Notes: generated by a model from the letters alone, not told the origin. DNA of 64,000 bases from Profundibacter amoris (GCF_003544895.1 NZ_CP032125.1:2184001-2248000), one strand, 5' to 3'. Numbered from the stretch's first letter, positions 38,815 to 47,673 are shown. Translations and numbers: made by a program.

Positions 38815-39575
38815 GCCGCATCTTTACCCAGCAGAACACGCCTAACCTTGGCGGCGGCATCCAGTGGTTTGGTCACGGTCAACCCGTAAGACTGGAGTTG
38901 TTTCAACTGTTTCTCTGCCGTTGCTTCGCGCAAATCAATGATAACGCTGCCTGATGGATGGATTGCAGATGTAAAAAAACGGTCATAAAGCGAAACCGGA
39001 TAATGGAACCCGCAAGACAAAAAGCTGGTGACCAGATCGACCTTGCCGCATTCTGCCGGATCTTCCTGCTCGGGATTTACAGTGTGGATATCCTCGTATG
39101 CGACCTGATTGGCCATAAGCATCTCTTTTGCCCGCGCCAATGATGAATAGGCCGCGCCCTCTTTTTTAAATCCGAAATGGCGGCGATCGTTGCTTTCCAG
39201 ATCGATCAACAACAGCTTGGTTCCCAGATCACGCGCTAAAAACAGATCGAAAAACGCATAGCCACAGCCGACATCGGCAACCCGTTTGGGCGCCAAGTGT
39301 TTCAGCATTGGCGCCATATTCTGATACTCCGCATGGATCACGGCGGCTGTGCGATAGGCGATCTCGTCCCCTAGCCGTTCAACCTGATCAATGATTGGAT
39401 TCATATTGCCATTGTTCCACTCGCGGATCACACGTCCAGAGCGCGGGAGATCGTATAAAACTTCCGACCTTTGCAAGATCAGGTTGACCAGATCCTGTTG
39501 GTCGAACATTCCCAAATCAAGATCGCGGATGGTTTCGTTTTCCACCTCGGATGCGATATCAATTTCCAATCCCAT
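38811..39575 (-). CDS. SAM-dependent methyltransferase
   Basis: A 254-residue protein. The class I SAM-binding motif is VADVGCGYAFFDLF (residues 99-112), followed by LLLIDLESNDR with the acidic residue that usually contacts the ribose, and GKVDLVTSFLSCGFHYP for the active-site strand. The N-terminal 95 residues are helical and do not match a domain I know. It starts 18 bp after the pccB stop with GAGGTG six bases ahead of the ATG, so it is co-transcribed with pccB. Its substrate is unknown; no small-molecule or RNA-specific motif is visible. The C-terminal Ala overlaps the DUF6497 start by four bases. Confidence 0.72.
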   Translation of the reverse strand: MGLEIDIASEVENETIRDLDLGMFDQQDLVNLILQRSEVLYDLPRSGRVIREWNNGNMNPIIDQVERLGDEIAYRTAAVIHAEYQNMAPMLKHLAPKRVADVGCGYAFFDLFLARDLGTKLLLIDLESNDRRHFGFKKEGAAYSSLARAKEMLMANQVAYEDIHTVNPEQEDPAECGKVDLVTSFLSCGFHYPVSLYDRFFTSAIHPSGSVIIDLREATAEKQLKQLQSYGLTVTKPLDAAAKVRRVLLGKDAA

Positions 39576-39593
39576 TTACCTACACCTCACTGT

Positions 39594-41126
39594 TTACAAA
39601 GGAATATTACCGTGCTTTTTCCACGGATTTTGCAGCTTTTTACCACGCAACGACGCAAACGCACGGCAAATCCGCTTGCGCGAGGATGCGGGCATAATCA
39701 CCTCGTCGATGAACCCGCGTTCCGCCGCCACAAACGGGTTGGCAAAACGGTCCTCGTAATCGGCCGTATGCTGGGCAATCTTTTCGGCATCGCCCAGATC
39801 GGCGCGGTGGATGATTTCGGTGGCCCCCTTGGCCCCCATCACCGCAATTTCCGCTGTCGGCCAGGCGTAATTGAAATCGCCGCGCAGGTGTTTGGACGCC
39901 ATCACGTCATAGGCCCCGCCATAAGCCTTGCGGGTGATCAGCGTCACCTTGGGCACCGTGGCCTCGCCATAGGCGAACAACAGTTTTGCGCCGTGTTTGA
40001 TCACCCCGCCGAATTCCTGCGAGGTTCCGGGCAGAAAACCGGGCACATCGACCAGCGTCAGGATCGGGATTTCAAACGCGTCACAGAAACGAACAAAGCG
40101 GGCCGCCTTACGAGAGCTATCAATGTCAAGGCAGCCCGCCAGAACCATCGGCTGGTTGGCCACCACACCGACGGTCGAGCCTTCCAGACGGATGAAACCC
40201 GTCAGGATGTTTTTGGCAAATTCTTCCTGAATTTCGTAAAAGTCGCCCTCGTCGGCCAGTTTCACGATCAGTTCTTTCATATCATAAGGCGCATTCGGAT
40301 TTTCCGGCACCAATGTATCAAGGCTTGCATCAATCCGGTCCGGATCGTCAAAGAACGGACGCACCGGCACTTTGGACTGGTTGTTCAGCGGCAGGAAATC
40401 CACCAGACGGCGGACTTCGGACAGGGCCTCGACATCGTTTTCAAATGCGCCATCCGCCACGGATGATTTCTTCGTGTGGGTGATGGCGCCGCCCAGTTCC
40501 TCGGCTGTGACAATTTCGTTTGTTACAGTTTTCACCACATCCGGACCGGTAACGAACATGTAGGAACTGTCCTTGACCATGAAAATGAAATCGGTCATCG
40601 CCGGGCTGTAAACCGCCCCGCCCGCGCACGGCCCCATGATCACGCTGATCTGCGGCACTACGCCCGAGGCCATGATGTTGCGCTGGAACACCTCGGCATA
40701 ACCCGCGAGCGAGGCCACCCCTTCCTGAATCCGCGCCCCGCCGGAATCATTCAGCCCGATCACCGGTGCGCCATTTTGCACCGCCATATCCATGATCTTG
40801 CAAATCTTTTGTGCATGGGTTTCCGACAGCGACCCGCCGAACACGGTGAAATCCTGACTATAGACATAAACCATCCGCCCGTTGATCGTGCCCCAGCCGG
40901 TGATCACCCCGTCGCCGGCATGTTTCTGTTTCTCCATACCGAAATCAGTGCAACGGTGGGTGACGAACATATCGAATTCCTCAAAGGAATCCTCGTCCAG
41001 AAGCAGTTCAATCCGTTCACGCGCCGTCAGCTTGCCTTTGGAGTGCTGCACATTGATCCGCCGTTCACCCCCGCCCAGACGGGCCTCTTCACGACGGGCT
41101 TCCAACTGTTGCTGAATATCTTTCAC
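39594..41126 (-). CDS. pccB: Propionyl-CoA carboxylase, beta (carboxyltransferase) subunit
   Basis: A 510-residue acyl-CoA carboxyltransferase that moves the carboxyl group from biotin on PccA to propionyl-CoA. It opens with [54 protein letters not shown], and has [69 protein letters not shown], the typical PccB block, plus the second crotonase-like half. About 215 bp separate it from the plus-strand membrane protein gene, with ScfR-type sites in that space. It heads an operon with the methyltransferase and DUF6497 genes. Unlike many genomes, pccA is not adjacent here. Confidence 0.95.
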   Translation of the reverse strand: MKDIQQQLEARREEARLGGGERRINVQHSKGKLTARERIELLLDEDSFEEFDMFVTHRCTDFGMEKQKHAGDGVITGWGTINGRMVYVYSQDFTVFGGSLSETHAQKICKIMDMAVQNGAPVIGLNDSGGARIQEGVASLAGYAEVFQRNIMASGVVPQISVIMGPCAGGAVYSPAMTDFIFMVKDSSYMFVTGPDVVKTVTNEIVTAEELGGAITHTKKSSVADGAFENDVEALSEVRRLVDFLPLNNQSKVPVRPFFDDPDRIDASLDTLVPENPNAPYDMKELIVKLADEGDFYEIQEEFAKNILTGFIRLEGSTVGVVANQPMVLAGCLDIDSSRKAARFVRFCDAFEIPILTLVDVPGFLPGTSQEFGGVIKHGAKLLFAYGEATVPKVTLITRKAYGGAYDVMASKHLRGDFNYAWPTAEIAVMGAKGATEIIHRADLGDAEKIAQHTADYEDRFANPFVAAERGFIDEVIMPASSRKRICRAFASLRGKKLQNPWKKHGNIPL

Positions 41127-41199
41127 GGCACACCTCCGGTTTTGGCTTTGCCTGACAGGTTATACCCGTGATGCAGCGGGTCAAAGCGAATTCCGGAAT

Positions 41200-41245
41200 A
41201 TTTGCAAATCCTTGGCCGAAATACATCTGCTAACTGCAAATTTGC
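41200..41245. promoter_or_regulatory. Candidate ScfR/PccR operators upstream of pccB
   Basis: Two AT-rich dyads lie 75 and 110 bp before the pccB start codon: ATTTGCAAAT (41200-41209) and TGCAAATTTGC (41235-41245), centres about 36 bp apart. As I recall, ScfR/RamB-type acyl-CoA-responsive regulators, including PccR of Rhodobacter, recognise TTTGCAAA-type palindromes. The regulator gene is 3 kb away, and its own promoter carries a similar sequence. Confidence 0.6.
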
Positions 41246-41341
41246 TAATTACAGCCGGTAATATTGACTCATCCCGAACCATCTGACCTAACTTTCCCCA
41301 ATAGATGAAAACATTTAACAATTCCCCGAGGAGCAACGCAT

Positions 41342-42451
41342 TTGCTGTTTCGAACCATAACAACCATTGCCTCTTTATTGATTGCAATCCTCCTTGCCGC
41401 TATTTCCTTTCGGCAGGCCGGGGTTGTTGCCGCCGAAATCCAGAACCAAAACCCAAATGCCGCGGTCTTGCCGCTGGCACTGGCAATCGTCACATTCCTG
41501 CTGGCGCTAGTGTTTGCGATGCCGACGATGCGCAAGAACCTGTTGGTGCGCAGTTATAATTCCAAAGGGCGCATCCTGTTTATCCTGCTGTGTCTGGCCA
41601 TCATTGCCGGTATTGCATTTGTTGGCAACGCGATCATTAAATCCGGCGTTCCGACAAACATACCGAAAACCTATATCCTGCCGCTGGGGGGCGGTGTGAT
41701 TGCCCTGTTCTTTTTGACATTCATTTTCCCCGGCATTGCATTCCTTGAATTGCGCAATACCAAGAGCAAAATCGAGGTCTTTTCGGACCCTTCTGTCAAA
41801 CGCTATATTGTCCCGCAACAGATCGAAGTGATGATCCCGTATTATCAACAGGGCCTTGTTTCGCGTATAATTCGGCCGGTCCTGTGGACCCTTGCCATCC
41901 TGTTTATTGGCGCCGGGCTATATGGAACAACTGCAATCCGCTTTTTGCCATCCGCGGACCATATGGACTGGGTCGCCCGTAAACTGCCCATCCTGATCGC
42001 CATGGCCATTAGCACCCTTGGAGTCTTGATTTTCTTCAGCAAACCCGAGGCTGGCAAAGGTGTCTTCGGGTCGGCCATGATACAAAACATTGCCATTTTC
42101 CTGCTTCTGTCAGCAGGCGTTGTGGCATTGGCCAAACCCTTTTTCACCACCGGTTTGCCCGCGCTTCAGTCATATCTGATCGCCGGGAATACAGGCAACC
42201 AAACCGTTGTTGTCCAAAGCACGGATGCCGGCCAAGGCGATGGGTGTATCAAGGCGGCCTCTGCTGCCGCCGAAAACGGGCCATCGACGACAATCAATAT
42301 CTGTGGTGTCCCAAGCAGCATACGCGACACGCTTGCAACGGGCGACAAGCTGAACCTGACAGGCAAACAAACGCCTTATGGTCTGCACTATACGAACATA
42401 GACAAATCAACCGCAGAAGAACCCGCGCCAGAGCAACCTTCCAACCCGTAA
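41342..42451 (+). CDS. Hypothetical polytopic membrane protein
   Basis: A 369-residue protein with about seven hydrophobic segments, in two groups: residues 1-150 (four segments, with LVRSYNSKGRILFILLCLAIIAGI) and residues 190-300. After the last segment a soluble tail begins (LQSYLIAGNTGNQTVVVQSTDAGQGDGCIKAASAAAENG) containing two Cys and a SICGVPSS-like loop. I do not recognise the family. The start is the TTG at 41342, preceded by GAGGAG eight bases away; no ATG is suitably placed. The gene is divergent from pccB, sharing the intergenic region that holds the ScfR-type sites, so it may be co-regulated. Confidence 0.55.
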   Translation: MLFRTITTIASLLIAILLAAISFRQAGVVAAEIQNQNPNAAVLPLALAIVTFLLALVFAMPTMRKNLLVRSYNSKGRILFILLCLAIIAGIAFVGNAIIKSGVPTNIPKTYILPLGGGVIALFFLTFIFPGIAFLELRNTKSKIEVFSDPSVKRYIVPQQIEVMIPYYQQGLVSRIIRPVLWTLAILFIGAGLYGTTAIRFLPSADHMDWVARKLPILIAMAISTLGVLIFFSKPEAGKGVFGSAMIQNIAIFLLLSAGVVALAKPFFTTGLPALQSYLIAGNTGNQTVVVQSTDAGQGDGCIKAASAAAENGPSTTINICGVPSSIRDTLATGDKLNLTGKQTPYGLHYTNIDKSTAEEPAPEQPSNP

Positions 42452-42532
42452 CCCAAAAGTGTGCATTTGCGCAGACCCCGCCCTGCGGGGCCGATAGTGG
42501 ACTTTGTCAACCAAAACCGCTACCCCGTTTCC

Positions 42533-43747
42533 ATGACGCCAAACACAGCGGTGCGCTATCTTGACCGCACCACGCCCCCGCATATCTCGACCCTGATCTT
42601 GCTGGCCTCCCTGCCCGCATTGTCGATGAACATGTTCCTGCCCTCGCTGCCCGCGATGGCGGAATACTTCGCGGTGGATTACCGGCTGATGCAGCTATCG
42701 GTGGCGCTATACCTTGGTGTCAGCGCCATTTTGCAATTGATGATCGGCCCCTTGTCCGACCGTTTCGGCCGCCGCCCGCTGATCCTTGCCGGTGGGGCGT
42801 TGTTCCTGCTGGCCACGCTGGGCTGCATCTGGGCGCCCACCGCCGAAATCTTTCTGGCATTCCGCATGGCGCAGGCCGTGATTGCCACCGGCATGGCCAT
42901 TTCCCGCGCCGTGGTGCGCGATATGGTGCCCGATGCACAGGCCGCCTCGATGATCGGCTATGTCACCATGGGCATGTCACTGGCCCCGATGCTGGGGCCG
43001 CTGCTGGGCGGGGTGCTGGACAGCTATTTTGGCTGGCATTCGGTGTTCTGGCTGTTGTTCGTGCTGGGCGTGGCGCTGTTCGTGCTGTCCTGGTACGACC
43101 TTGGCGAAACCTCGGCCACTACCAACCGCAGCTTTGCCGAACAGTTCCGCCAATATCCCGAATTGCTGATGTCGCGCCGGTTCTGGGGCTATTGCCTGTC
43201 CGCCACATTCGCCTCGGGCGCCTTTTTCGCCTATCTGGGCGGCGCACCCTTTGTGGGCAAGGAAATATTCCATATGAACGCAATCTGGCTGGGCCTGTCC
43301 TTTGGCGCGGTATCCTTCGGCTATATGATGGGCAACTTCCTGTCGGGCCGCTTTTCCACCCGCATCGGCATCAACCGGATGATCCTGTTTGGCTGTATCA
43401 TTGCGGCAGTGGGGATTTCGATCTCGATGGCGTTGTTTTATCTGGGTCTTGGCAATGCCATCACCTTTTTCGCCTTCATGTCAACGGTGGGCCTTGGCAA
43501 CGGCATGACCCTGCCCAACGCCAGTGCCGGCATGTTGTCGGTGCGCCCTGATCTAGCCGGTTCGGCCTCGGGCCTTGGCGGGGCAATTCTGATTGGTGGC
43601 GGCGCGGGTTTGTCGGCCTTTTCCGGTAGCCGGTTGTCGGTAGATAGCGGCGTTTATCCGCTGCTCTGGATCATGATTGCCTGTTCGGTTCTGGCCATCC
43701 TTGCAATCCTGTTTGTGATGCACCGCGAACGGCAGTTGTCGATGTAG
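42533..43747 (+). CDS. Bcr/CflA-type MFS drug-efflux transporter
   Basis: A 404-residue, twelve-segment major facilitator. It shows the drug:H+ antiporter-1 features of the Bcr/CflA subfamily: STLILLASLPALSMNMFLPSLPAMAEYF, GPLSDRFGRRPLILAGGALF (the loop 2-3 signature with G-x-x-D-R-x-G-R-R), RMAQAVIATGMAISRAVVRDMVP (motif B with Arg), and MGMSLAPMLGPLLGGVLDSYFGWHS (motif C). Substrates of this group include bicyclomycin, chloramphenicol and sulfonamides. The ATG at 42533 opens the MFS helices at a typical place; an upstream TTG frame would add 24 unlikely residues. Structured repeat copy 3 follows 26 bp downstream. Confidence 0.85.
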   Translation: MTPNTAVRYLDRTTPPHISTLILLASLPALSMNMFLPSLPAMAEYFAVDYRLMQLSVALYLGVSAILQLMIGPLSDRFGRRPLILAGGALFLLATLGCIWAPTAEIFLAFRMAQAVIATGMAISRAVVRDMVPDAQAASMIGYVTMGMSLAPMLGPLLGGVLDSYFGWHSVFWLLFVLGVALFVLSWYDLGETSATTNRSFAEQFRQYPELLMSRRFWGYCLSATFASGAFFAYLGGAPFVGKEIFHMNAIWLGLSFGAVSFGYMMGNFLSGRFSTRIGINRMILFGCIIAAVGISISMALFYLGLGNAITFFAFMSTVGLGNGMTLPNASAGMLSVRPDLAGSASGLGGAILIGGGAGLSAFSGSRLSVDSGVYPLLWIMIACSVLAILAILFVMHRERQLSM

Positions 43748-43773
43748 CATGTAACCTGCACACAAGGAAACAA

Positions 43774-43927
43774 GGACAGCGCCCGACCCTGGGTGGGCGC
43801 GCACAACATCAGAGAGTCAGGCAAGCATTGAAGCAACTCCCGCGTTATTATCAATCGCACCGCGTGCAAAAGCGCCCTCCCGTGGGGAGGGTCGGGCGCT
43901 GTCCGGCTTCGCCGTCCAAAGTGACGG
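43774..43927. repeat. Structured intergenic repeat, copy 3 (154 bp)
   Basis: Same layout as copies 1 and 2 but with changed sequence at the right end. The core ends are GGACAGCGCCCGACC and its inverse GGTCGGGCGCTGTCC. The left inner hairpin (GACCCTGGGTGGGC) and the right one (CCCTCCCGTGGGGAGGG) each gained a pair relative to copies 1 and 2. Where the other copies have the AT-rich right hairpin, this one has CGGC-TTC-GCCG, then the shared TGACGG (43922-43927). The middle is 71 bases, ending GCAAAA like copy 1. It lies between the MFS gene and the ScfR gene. Confidence 0.8.
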
Positions 43928-43963
43928 TTAATACCAGAGAGCAAAACCTATTGCATTGCTCCG

Positions 43964-44003
43964 TTTTGCAAAGTTTACTGCCCGCAATCGCAAAACTGCA
44001 AAG
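43964..44003 (+). promoter_or_regulatory. Candidate autoregulatory ScfR site
   Basis: TTTTGCAAAGTTT (43964-43976) reads AAACTTTGCAAAA on the other strand, which resembles the RamB-type half-site AAACTTTGCAAA. A weaker CTGCAAAG follows at 43996-44003, overlapping the ribosome-binding region. This suggests autoregulation of the ScfR gene. Confidence 0.5.
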
Positions 44004-44012
44004 GACGCGCCG

Positions 44013-45419
44013 ATGGCCACCCAGAAACTATACGCCGGTGTCAAACTGCGCGAGGTGCGCACCGGCCTTGGCCTGACCCAAAAGGCCTTTGCCGAAAAGC
44101 TGGGCGTGTCCCTGCCCTATCTGAACCAGATGGAGAACAACAACCGCCCCGTCAGCACCGGCGTGGTATTGGCACTGGCACAGGAATTCGGCTTTGATGT
44201 GACCGAACTGTCGGTCGGCGATAGCGAACGCATGGTCACGGACATGCGCGAGGCCCTAGCCGATCCGGTGTTTGCCGACAACATCCCGCCACTGGCCGAC
44301 CTGCGCCTGACCGCGTCAAACGCCCCTGCCCTTGCCCGCGCCTTTCTGGAACTGCACCGCGCCTACCGCCAAACCCACGAACGCCTTGCCTCACTGGACG
44401 AGGCTTTGGGCCGCGAGGACGCCCGCGTTCAGGCCAGCCCATGGGAAGAGGTGCGCGATTTCTTTCACTACTGCGACAACTATATCGATGCGGTGGACCA
44501 CGCCGCCGAAGGCTTTGCCGACAAGGCACTGGAGGCCGGCGAGGACCTGCGGGAAATGGCCGAACGTATCCTGTCAAAACATCTGGTGATGGTGAAATTC
44601 ACTGATACCGGCCCGCTGCGCCACTATGACGAGGCCGCGAAAACCCTGAGTATTTCCACCCGCGCCCCGCGCGCCACGCAGGATTTCCAGCTGCTGATGC
44701 AGGTGGCGCTGATCACGCAGGACCAATTGATCGAGGCCACCCTTGATCTGGCGCGTTTCCAGACCGGCGCCGCCCGCGCCATCGCCAAGATCGGGCTGGC
44801 CAATTATTTCGCCGGTGCCGCAATGATGCCCTACCGCCGCTTCCTGTCCACCGCCCACGAGGTGCGCCACGATCTGGAACTGCTGGCCGAACGTTTCGGC
44901 ACCTCGATCGAACAGGTGGCGCACCGCCTGTCCACCCTGCAACGGCCCGGCGCCAAGGGTATTCCGTTCTTTTTCGTGCGCGTGGATCAGGCAGGCACCA
45001 TCACCAAACGCCATTCCGCCACCCGCCTGCAATTTGCCCGTTTCGGCGGGGCCTGCCCTTTGTGGAACGTGCACCGCGCCTTTGAAACACCGGGCCGGTT
45101 CCTGCGGCAACTGGCCGAAACACCGGACGGGGCGCGCTATTTCTGTCTGGCCCGCGATGTGTCGAAATCCGGCGGCTCGTTCAAGGCACCGGTGCGCCGC
45201 TATGCCATCGGCCTTGGCTGCGAGGTGAAACACGCCGATGCGGTGGTCTATGCCGATGACCTGATCGCCGGCAAACAGCAGGTGTTCGAGCCGATCGGCA
45301 TTTCCTGCCGGATCTGCGAACGGGTGGATTGCCACCAGCGATCCGTTCCGCCGCTGGAACGCCGGCTAAAGGCTGATCCGAACATGCGCGGATTGCTGCC
45401 TTACGAGGTGGAACAATGA
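44013..45419 (+). CDS. pccR: ScfR-family short-chain acyl-CoA regulator (PccR candidate)
   Basis: A 468-residue regulator. The N-terminal XRE-type helix-turn-helix (KLREVRTGLGLTQKAFAEKLGVSLPYLNQMENNNRPVSTGVVLALAQEF, about residues 8-60) is followed by a long helical region and a ligand-binding domain of the ImmA-like/DUF2083 kind (from about residue 280, RATQDFQLLMQ to the end), and a C-terminal Cys cluster, GISCRICERVDCHQRSVPP, typical of the ScfR family. In Rhodobacter, PccR of this family activates propionyl-CoA carboxylase genes in response to a propionyl-CoA-derived signal. Sites in front of pccB and of this gene fit that. The start at 44013 follows AAAGGA. A downstream hydrolase gene overlaps by four bases. 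Confidence 0.82.
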   Translation: MATQKLYAGVKLREVRTGLGLTQKAFAEKLGVSLPYLNQMENNNRPVSTGVVLALAQEFGFDVTELSVGDSERMVTDMREALADPVFADNIPPLADLRLTASNAPALARAFLELHRAYRQTHERLASLDEALGREDARVQASPWEEVRDFFHYCDNYIDAVDHAAEGFADKALEAGEDLREMAERILSKHLVMVKFTDTGPLRHYDEAAKTLSISTRAPRATQDFQLLMQVALITQDQLIEATLDLARFQTGAARAIAKIGLANYFAGAAMMPYRRFLSTAHEVRHDLELLAERFGTSIEQVAHRLSTLQRPGAKGIPFFFVRVDQAGTITKRHSATRLQFARFGGACPLWNVHRAFETPGRFLRQLAETPDGARYFCLARDVSKSGGSFKAPVRRYAIGLGCEVKHADAVVYADDLIAGKQQVFEPIGISCRICERVDCHQRSVPPLERRLKADPNMRGLLPYEVEQ

Positions 45420-46225
45420 TCCTGAAAACCCTTGGCATCACGGCGCTGCTGGGGCTGACCTCGTTTGGTCTGCTGGGGAAGTTCGAGCAATCCATGGTCT
45501 ATCCGCTGGACCCGACCGAGGTTTCCCCCGCCAACGCAGGCGTGCCACAAATGCAGGCCGTTCGTTTTACCAGCGACAAGGAAACCCTTGTGCTGTGGGT
45601 GGCGAAACCCAAGGCAGGCAAGCCGGTGATCCTGTATTTCCAAGGCAACGCCGGAAACCTTGCCAACCGCGCGCCCCGCTTTGCCAGTTTTCAAAAACGC
45701 GGCTACGGGGTGGTCGCGATGGCCTATCGCGGCTCATCGGGCAGTAGTGGAAAACCCTCGCAAAAGAGCATCCTGCGCGACGCGATCAACCTCTATCAGT
45801 CCCTGCCCAATCTGGTTGGCGACGCGCCAGTGGTCCTATATGGCGAAAGCCTTGGGACCGGCGTTGCGGTGTTGATGGCCGACAACCCGAAACTGGCCAA
45901 TACCCCGCCCGCAGCAATGGTGCTCGAGGCGCCCTATACCTCGCTGCCCGACATCACCCGCCGCATCTATCCCAAATTCAAACCGATCCTGTTCCTGATG
46001 AAAAACCGCTGGCCCAGCCTGCGCCATATCCGCAATCTGGATATTCCGCTGCTGGTTCTGCACGGCACTGACGATCCGCTGATCCCGATCGAAATGGGCC
46101 GCGAAATGTTCGACGCGTCGCCTGCAACTGACAATACTTTCTTTGCCGTTCAGGGCGCTGGCCACAACGATGTGTGGCAAACCGACGCCAAGGTGGCGCT
46201 TTACGCCTTCCTCAATCGCTTCTAG
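45416..46225 (+). CDS. Alpha/beta hydrolase
   Basis: A 269-residue alpha/beta-hydrolase with a short N-terminal hydrophobic helix (ILKTLGITALLGLTSFGLLGKFEQSMVYPL), so it is membrane anchored or exported. Catalytic features: VILYFQGNAGNLANRAP (oxyanion region), VVLYGESLGTGVAVLMA (nucleophile Ser in G-E-S-L-G), the acid in LVLHGTDDPLIPIEMG and the His in VQGAGHNDVWQT. It overlaps the pccR candidate by four bases (ATGA), so it is co-translated with the regulator, though a functional tie is not known. Members of this branch are annotated only as hydrolases, with BEM46-like resemblance. Confidence 0.82.
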   Translation: MILKTLGITALLGLTSFGLLGKFEQSMVYPLDPTEVSPANAGVPQMQAVRFTSDKETLVLWVAKPKAGKPVILYFQGNAGNLANRAPRFASFQKRGYGVVAMAYRGSSGSSGKPSQKSILRDAINLYQSLPNLVGDAPVVLYGESLGTGVAVLMADNPKLANTPPAAMVLEAPYTSLPDITRRIYPKFKPILFLMKNRWPSLRHIRNLDIPLLVLHGTDDPLIPIEMGREMFDASPATDNTFFAVQGAGHNDVWQTDAKVALYAFLNRF

Positions 46226-46252
46226 AATAATCCGCTACAGGGAGGAATAACA

Positions 46253-46729
46253 ATGGAACTGAACGGCACACGAACAATCAAGGCCGACCGCGCCACCGTC
46301 TGGGAACACCTGAACAGCGCCGAAACGCTGATGGCCTGCATCCCCGGTTGTCAGGAACTGACCGGCAGCCCCGAAGACGGGTTTGATGCCGTGGTCAAAC
46401 AAAAAGTCGGCCCCGTCAAAGCCACCTTCAAGGGCCGTGTTGAACTGTCCGATGTGGTGCCCGCCGAAAGCTACAAGATCAGCGGCCAAGGCAAAGGCGG
46501 CGTTGCCGGATTTGCCAAAGGCGGCGCAAATGTATGGCTGGTGGATGTCGAAGAGGGCACCGAGCTGACCTACGAAGTCGAGGCCAAGGTCGGCGGCAAA
46601 ATCGCCCAGCTGGGCAACCGGTTGATCGCCGGATTTGCCCGTAAAATGGCCAACAAATTCTTTGACAACTTTCAGGAACAGGTCGAGGGGCCTGCCGAGG
46701 AAACAGACACCGGGGAAATGGACACCTAA
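46253..46729 (+). CDS. CoxG-like SRPBCC protein
   Basis: A 158-residue START/SRPBCC-fold protein of the CO dehydrogenase subunit G (CoxG) type. It opens MELNGTRTIKADRATVWEHLNSAETLMACIPGCQELTGSPEDGFDAVVKQKVGPVKATFKGRVEL, a near-textbook family pattern, with the CIPGCQEL motif and VGPVKATFKG strand. CoxG proteins recruit molybdenum-containing CO dehydrogenase-like enzymes to the membrane or deliver quinones. No cox/cut genes appear in this window, so the partner is elsewhere or unrelated. An AGGGAGGAA ribosome site precedes the ATG. The next gene begins in the same frame, one codon after the stop. Confidence 0.85.
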   Translation: MELNGTRTIKADRATVWEHLNSAETLMACIPGCQELTGSPEDGFDAVVKQKVGPVKATFKGRVELSDVVPAESYKISGQGKGGVAGFAKGGANVWLVDVEEGTELTYEVEAKVGGKIAQLGNRLIAGFARKMANKFFDNFQEQVEGPAEETDTGEMDT

Positions 46730-47344
46730 ATAAAAAAGACCGTAACGAGTATTGCCGCTTTCCTATTGCTTTCCACCGCTACCCCACTTGCCGCCGACAC
46801 CCCGAAAACAACGATGACCATTCGGGTTTTCGACGCTGTTGCAGTTTATGCCCCACCCCCGTGGACGAATGGCATAGATGTGATGAACAAGACAGAAATC
46901 TTCCAAAATCAGGGGGATATGGCCACAGGGATCAAGGGGTTCATTCAGGAATTCATTCCAAAAGGTGAATCCTTTGATAACTGGAGCGAACTTTACGCCA
47001 TCGTGGCCGAAACACCGCAAATCGCCTCGTTGTCCGAAAACAGGATCGGGGTCGAAATCGACTATAACAATGCCTGTATAAACAACCCCGAAATCGTCTC
47101 GCTTGTATCCTCGAAAACGCGCGAGACTGTGCTTGCCATCTGTCCGGCCTATAAGGACGACCCCGAAACGGGCGAAATGATGATGATCACCATGCGCGAC
47201 TACAAAGACACAATGGTAAAAGTCTATTACCACAAGCGCGGGCCAGCCTTTGATATCGATGATCCGGCCGACTATCCCCTCGGCAAAGCCGATATCAAAT
47301 CCCTGTTGGCGCAACAGGATACATTCAGGCTTGTTGCGCCCTAA
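46730..47344 (+). CDS. Hypothetical exported protein without a canonical start codon
   Basis: About 204 residues. The frame opens with the codon following the CoxG stop: ATA AAA AAG, giving (I)KKTVTSIAAFLLLSTATPLAAD, a well-formed signal peptide except that its first codon is ATA rather than ATG. Downstream in-frame candidates (GTA at 46742, ATT at 46751, TTG at 46766) would destroy the charged start of that signal peptide. The mature part, VFDAVAVYAPPPWTNGIDV through WSELYAIVAETPQIA and VKVYYHKRGPAFDIDD, has one Cys pair (ACINNP, ICPAY) and no family I recognise. Either AUA is used, the start was mutated, or the assembly has an error. It is preceded by no clear ribosome site. Confidence 0.55.
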   Translation: MKKTVTSIAAFLLLSTATPLAADTPKTTMTIRVFDAVAVYAPPPWTNGIDVMNKTEIFQNQGDMATGIKGFIQEFIPKGESFDNWSELYAIVAETPQIASLSENRIGVEIDYNNACINNPEIVSLVSSKTRETVLAICPAYKDDPETGEMMMITMRDYKDTMVKVYYHKRGPAFDIDDPADYPLGKADIKSLLAQQDTFRLVAP

Positions 47345-47364
47345 GGCGCAACTGCTATTGGTTT

Positions 47365-47601
47365 CTATTTGTTCAGGATTGCCCAGATTTCATCCTTGAT
47401 CGCCAGCCGCTGCTTGCGCATCTCGGCCATGTGCAGATCGTCGGTTGGCTCAACGTCTGTTTCGGCGCGGTGAACCGCGCGGTTGATCTCGTGGTAATCG
47501 TCAAACAGCTTGGCAAAATGTGCATCCGAAGTTTTCAACGCGCTCATCTGGTCAACGCGGTCAGGGAATTCTTCTGACAGTTCATTGGGGGTATGTGACA
47601 T
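47365..47601 (-). CDS. YdcH family protein (DUF465)
   Basis: A 78-residue helical protein. The second half, HFAKLFDDYHEINRAVHRAETDVEPTDDLHMAEMRKQRLAIKDEIWAILNK, is the YdcH/DUF465 pattern, in which F-x-x-L-x-x-x-Y-x-x-x-x-x-x-I/V-x-R is followed by a coiled-coil-like C terminus. No function is established for the family. I start it at 47601; the open frame extends 15 codons further but without a ribosome site. It is convergent with the hypothetical exported protein and lies 72 bp from the end of the thermonuclease pseudogene. Confidence 0.8.
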   Translation of the reverse strand: MSHTPNELSEEFPDRVDQMSALKTSDAHFAKLFDDYHEINRAVHRAETDVEPTDDLHMAEMRKQRLAIKDEIWAILNK

Positions 47602-47673
47602 TTGGTTTCCTTTCTTGTCCCGATGTCTTGGATACAGACTAGACACAGCGCAATTCCAGCGCTTTGATCCTGA

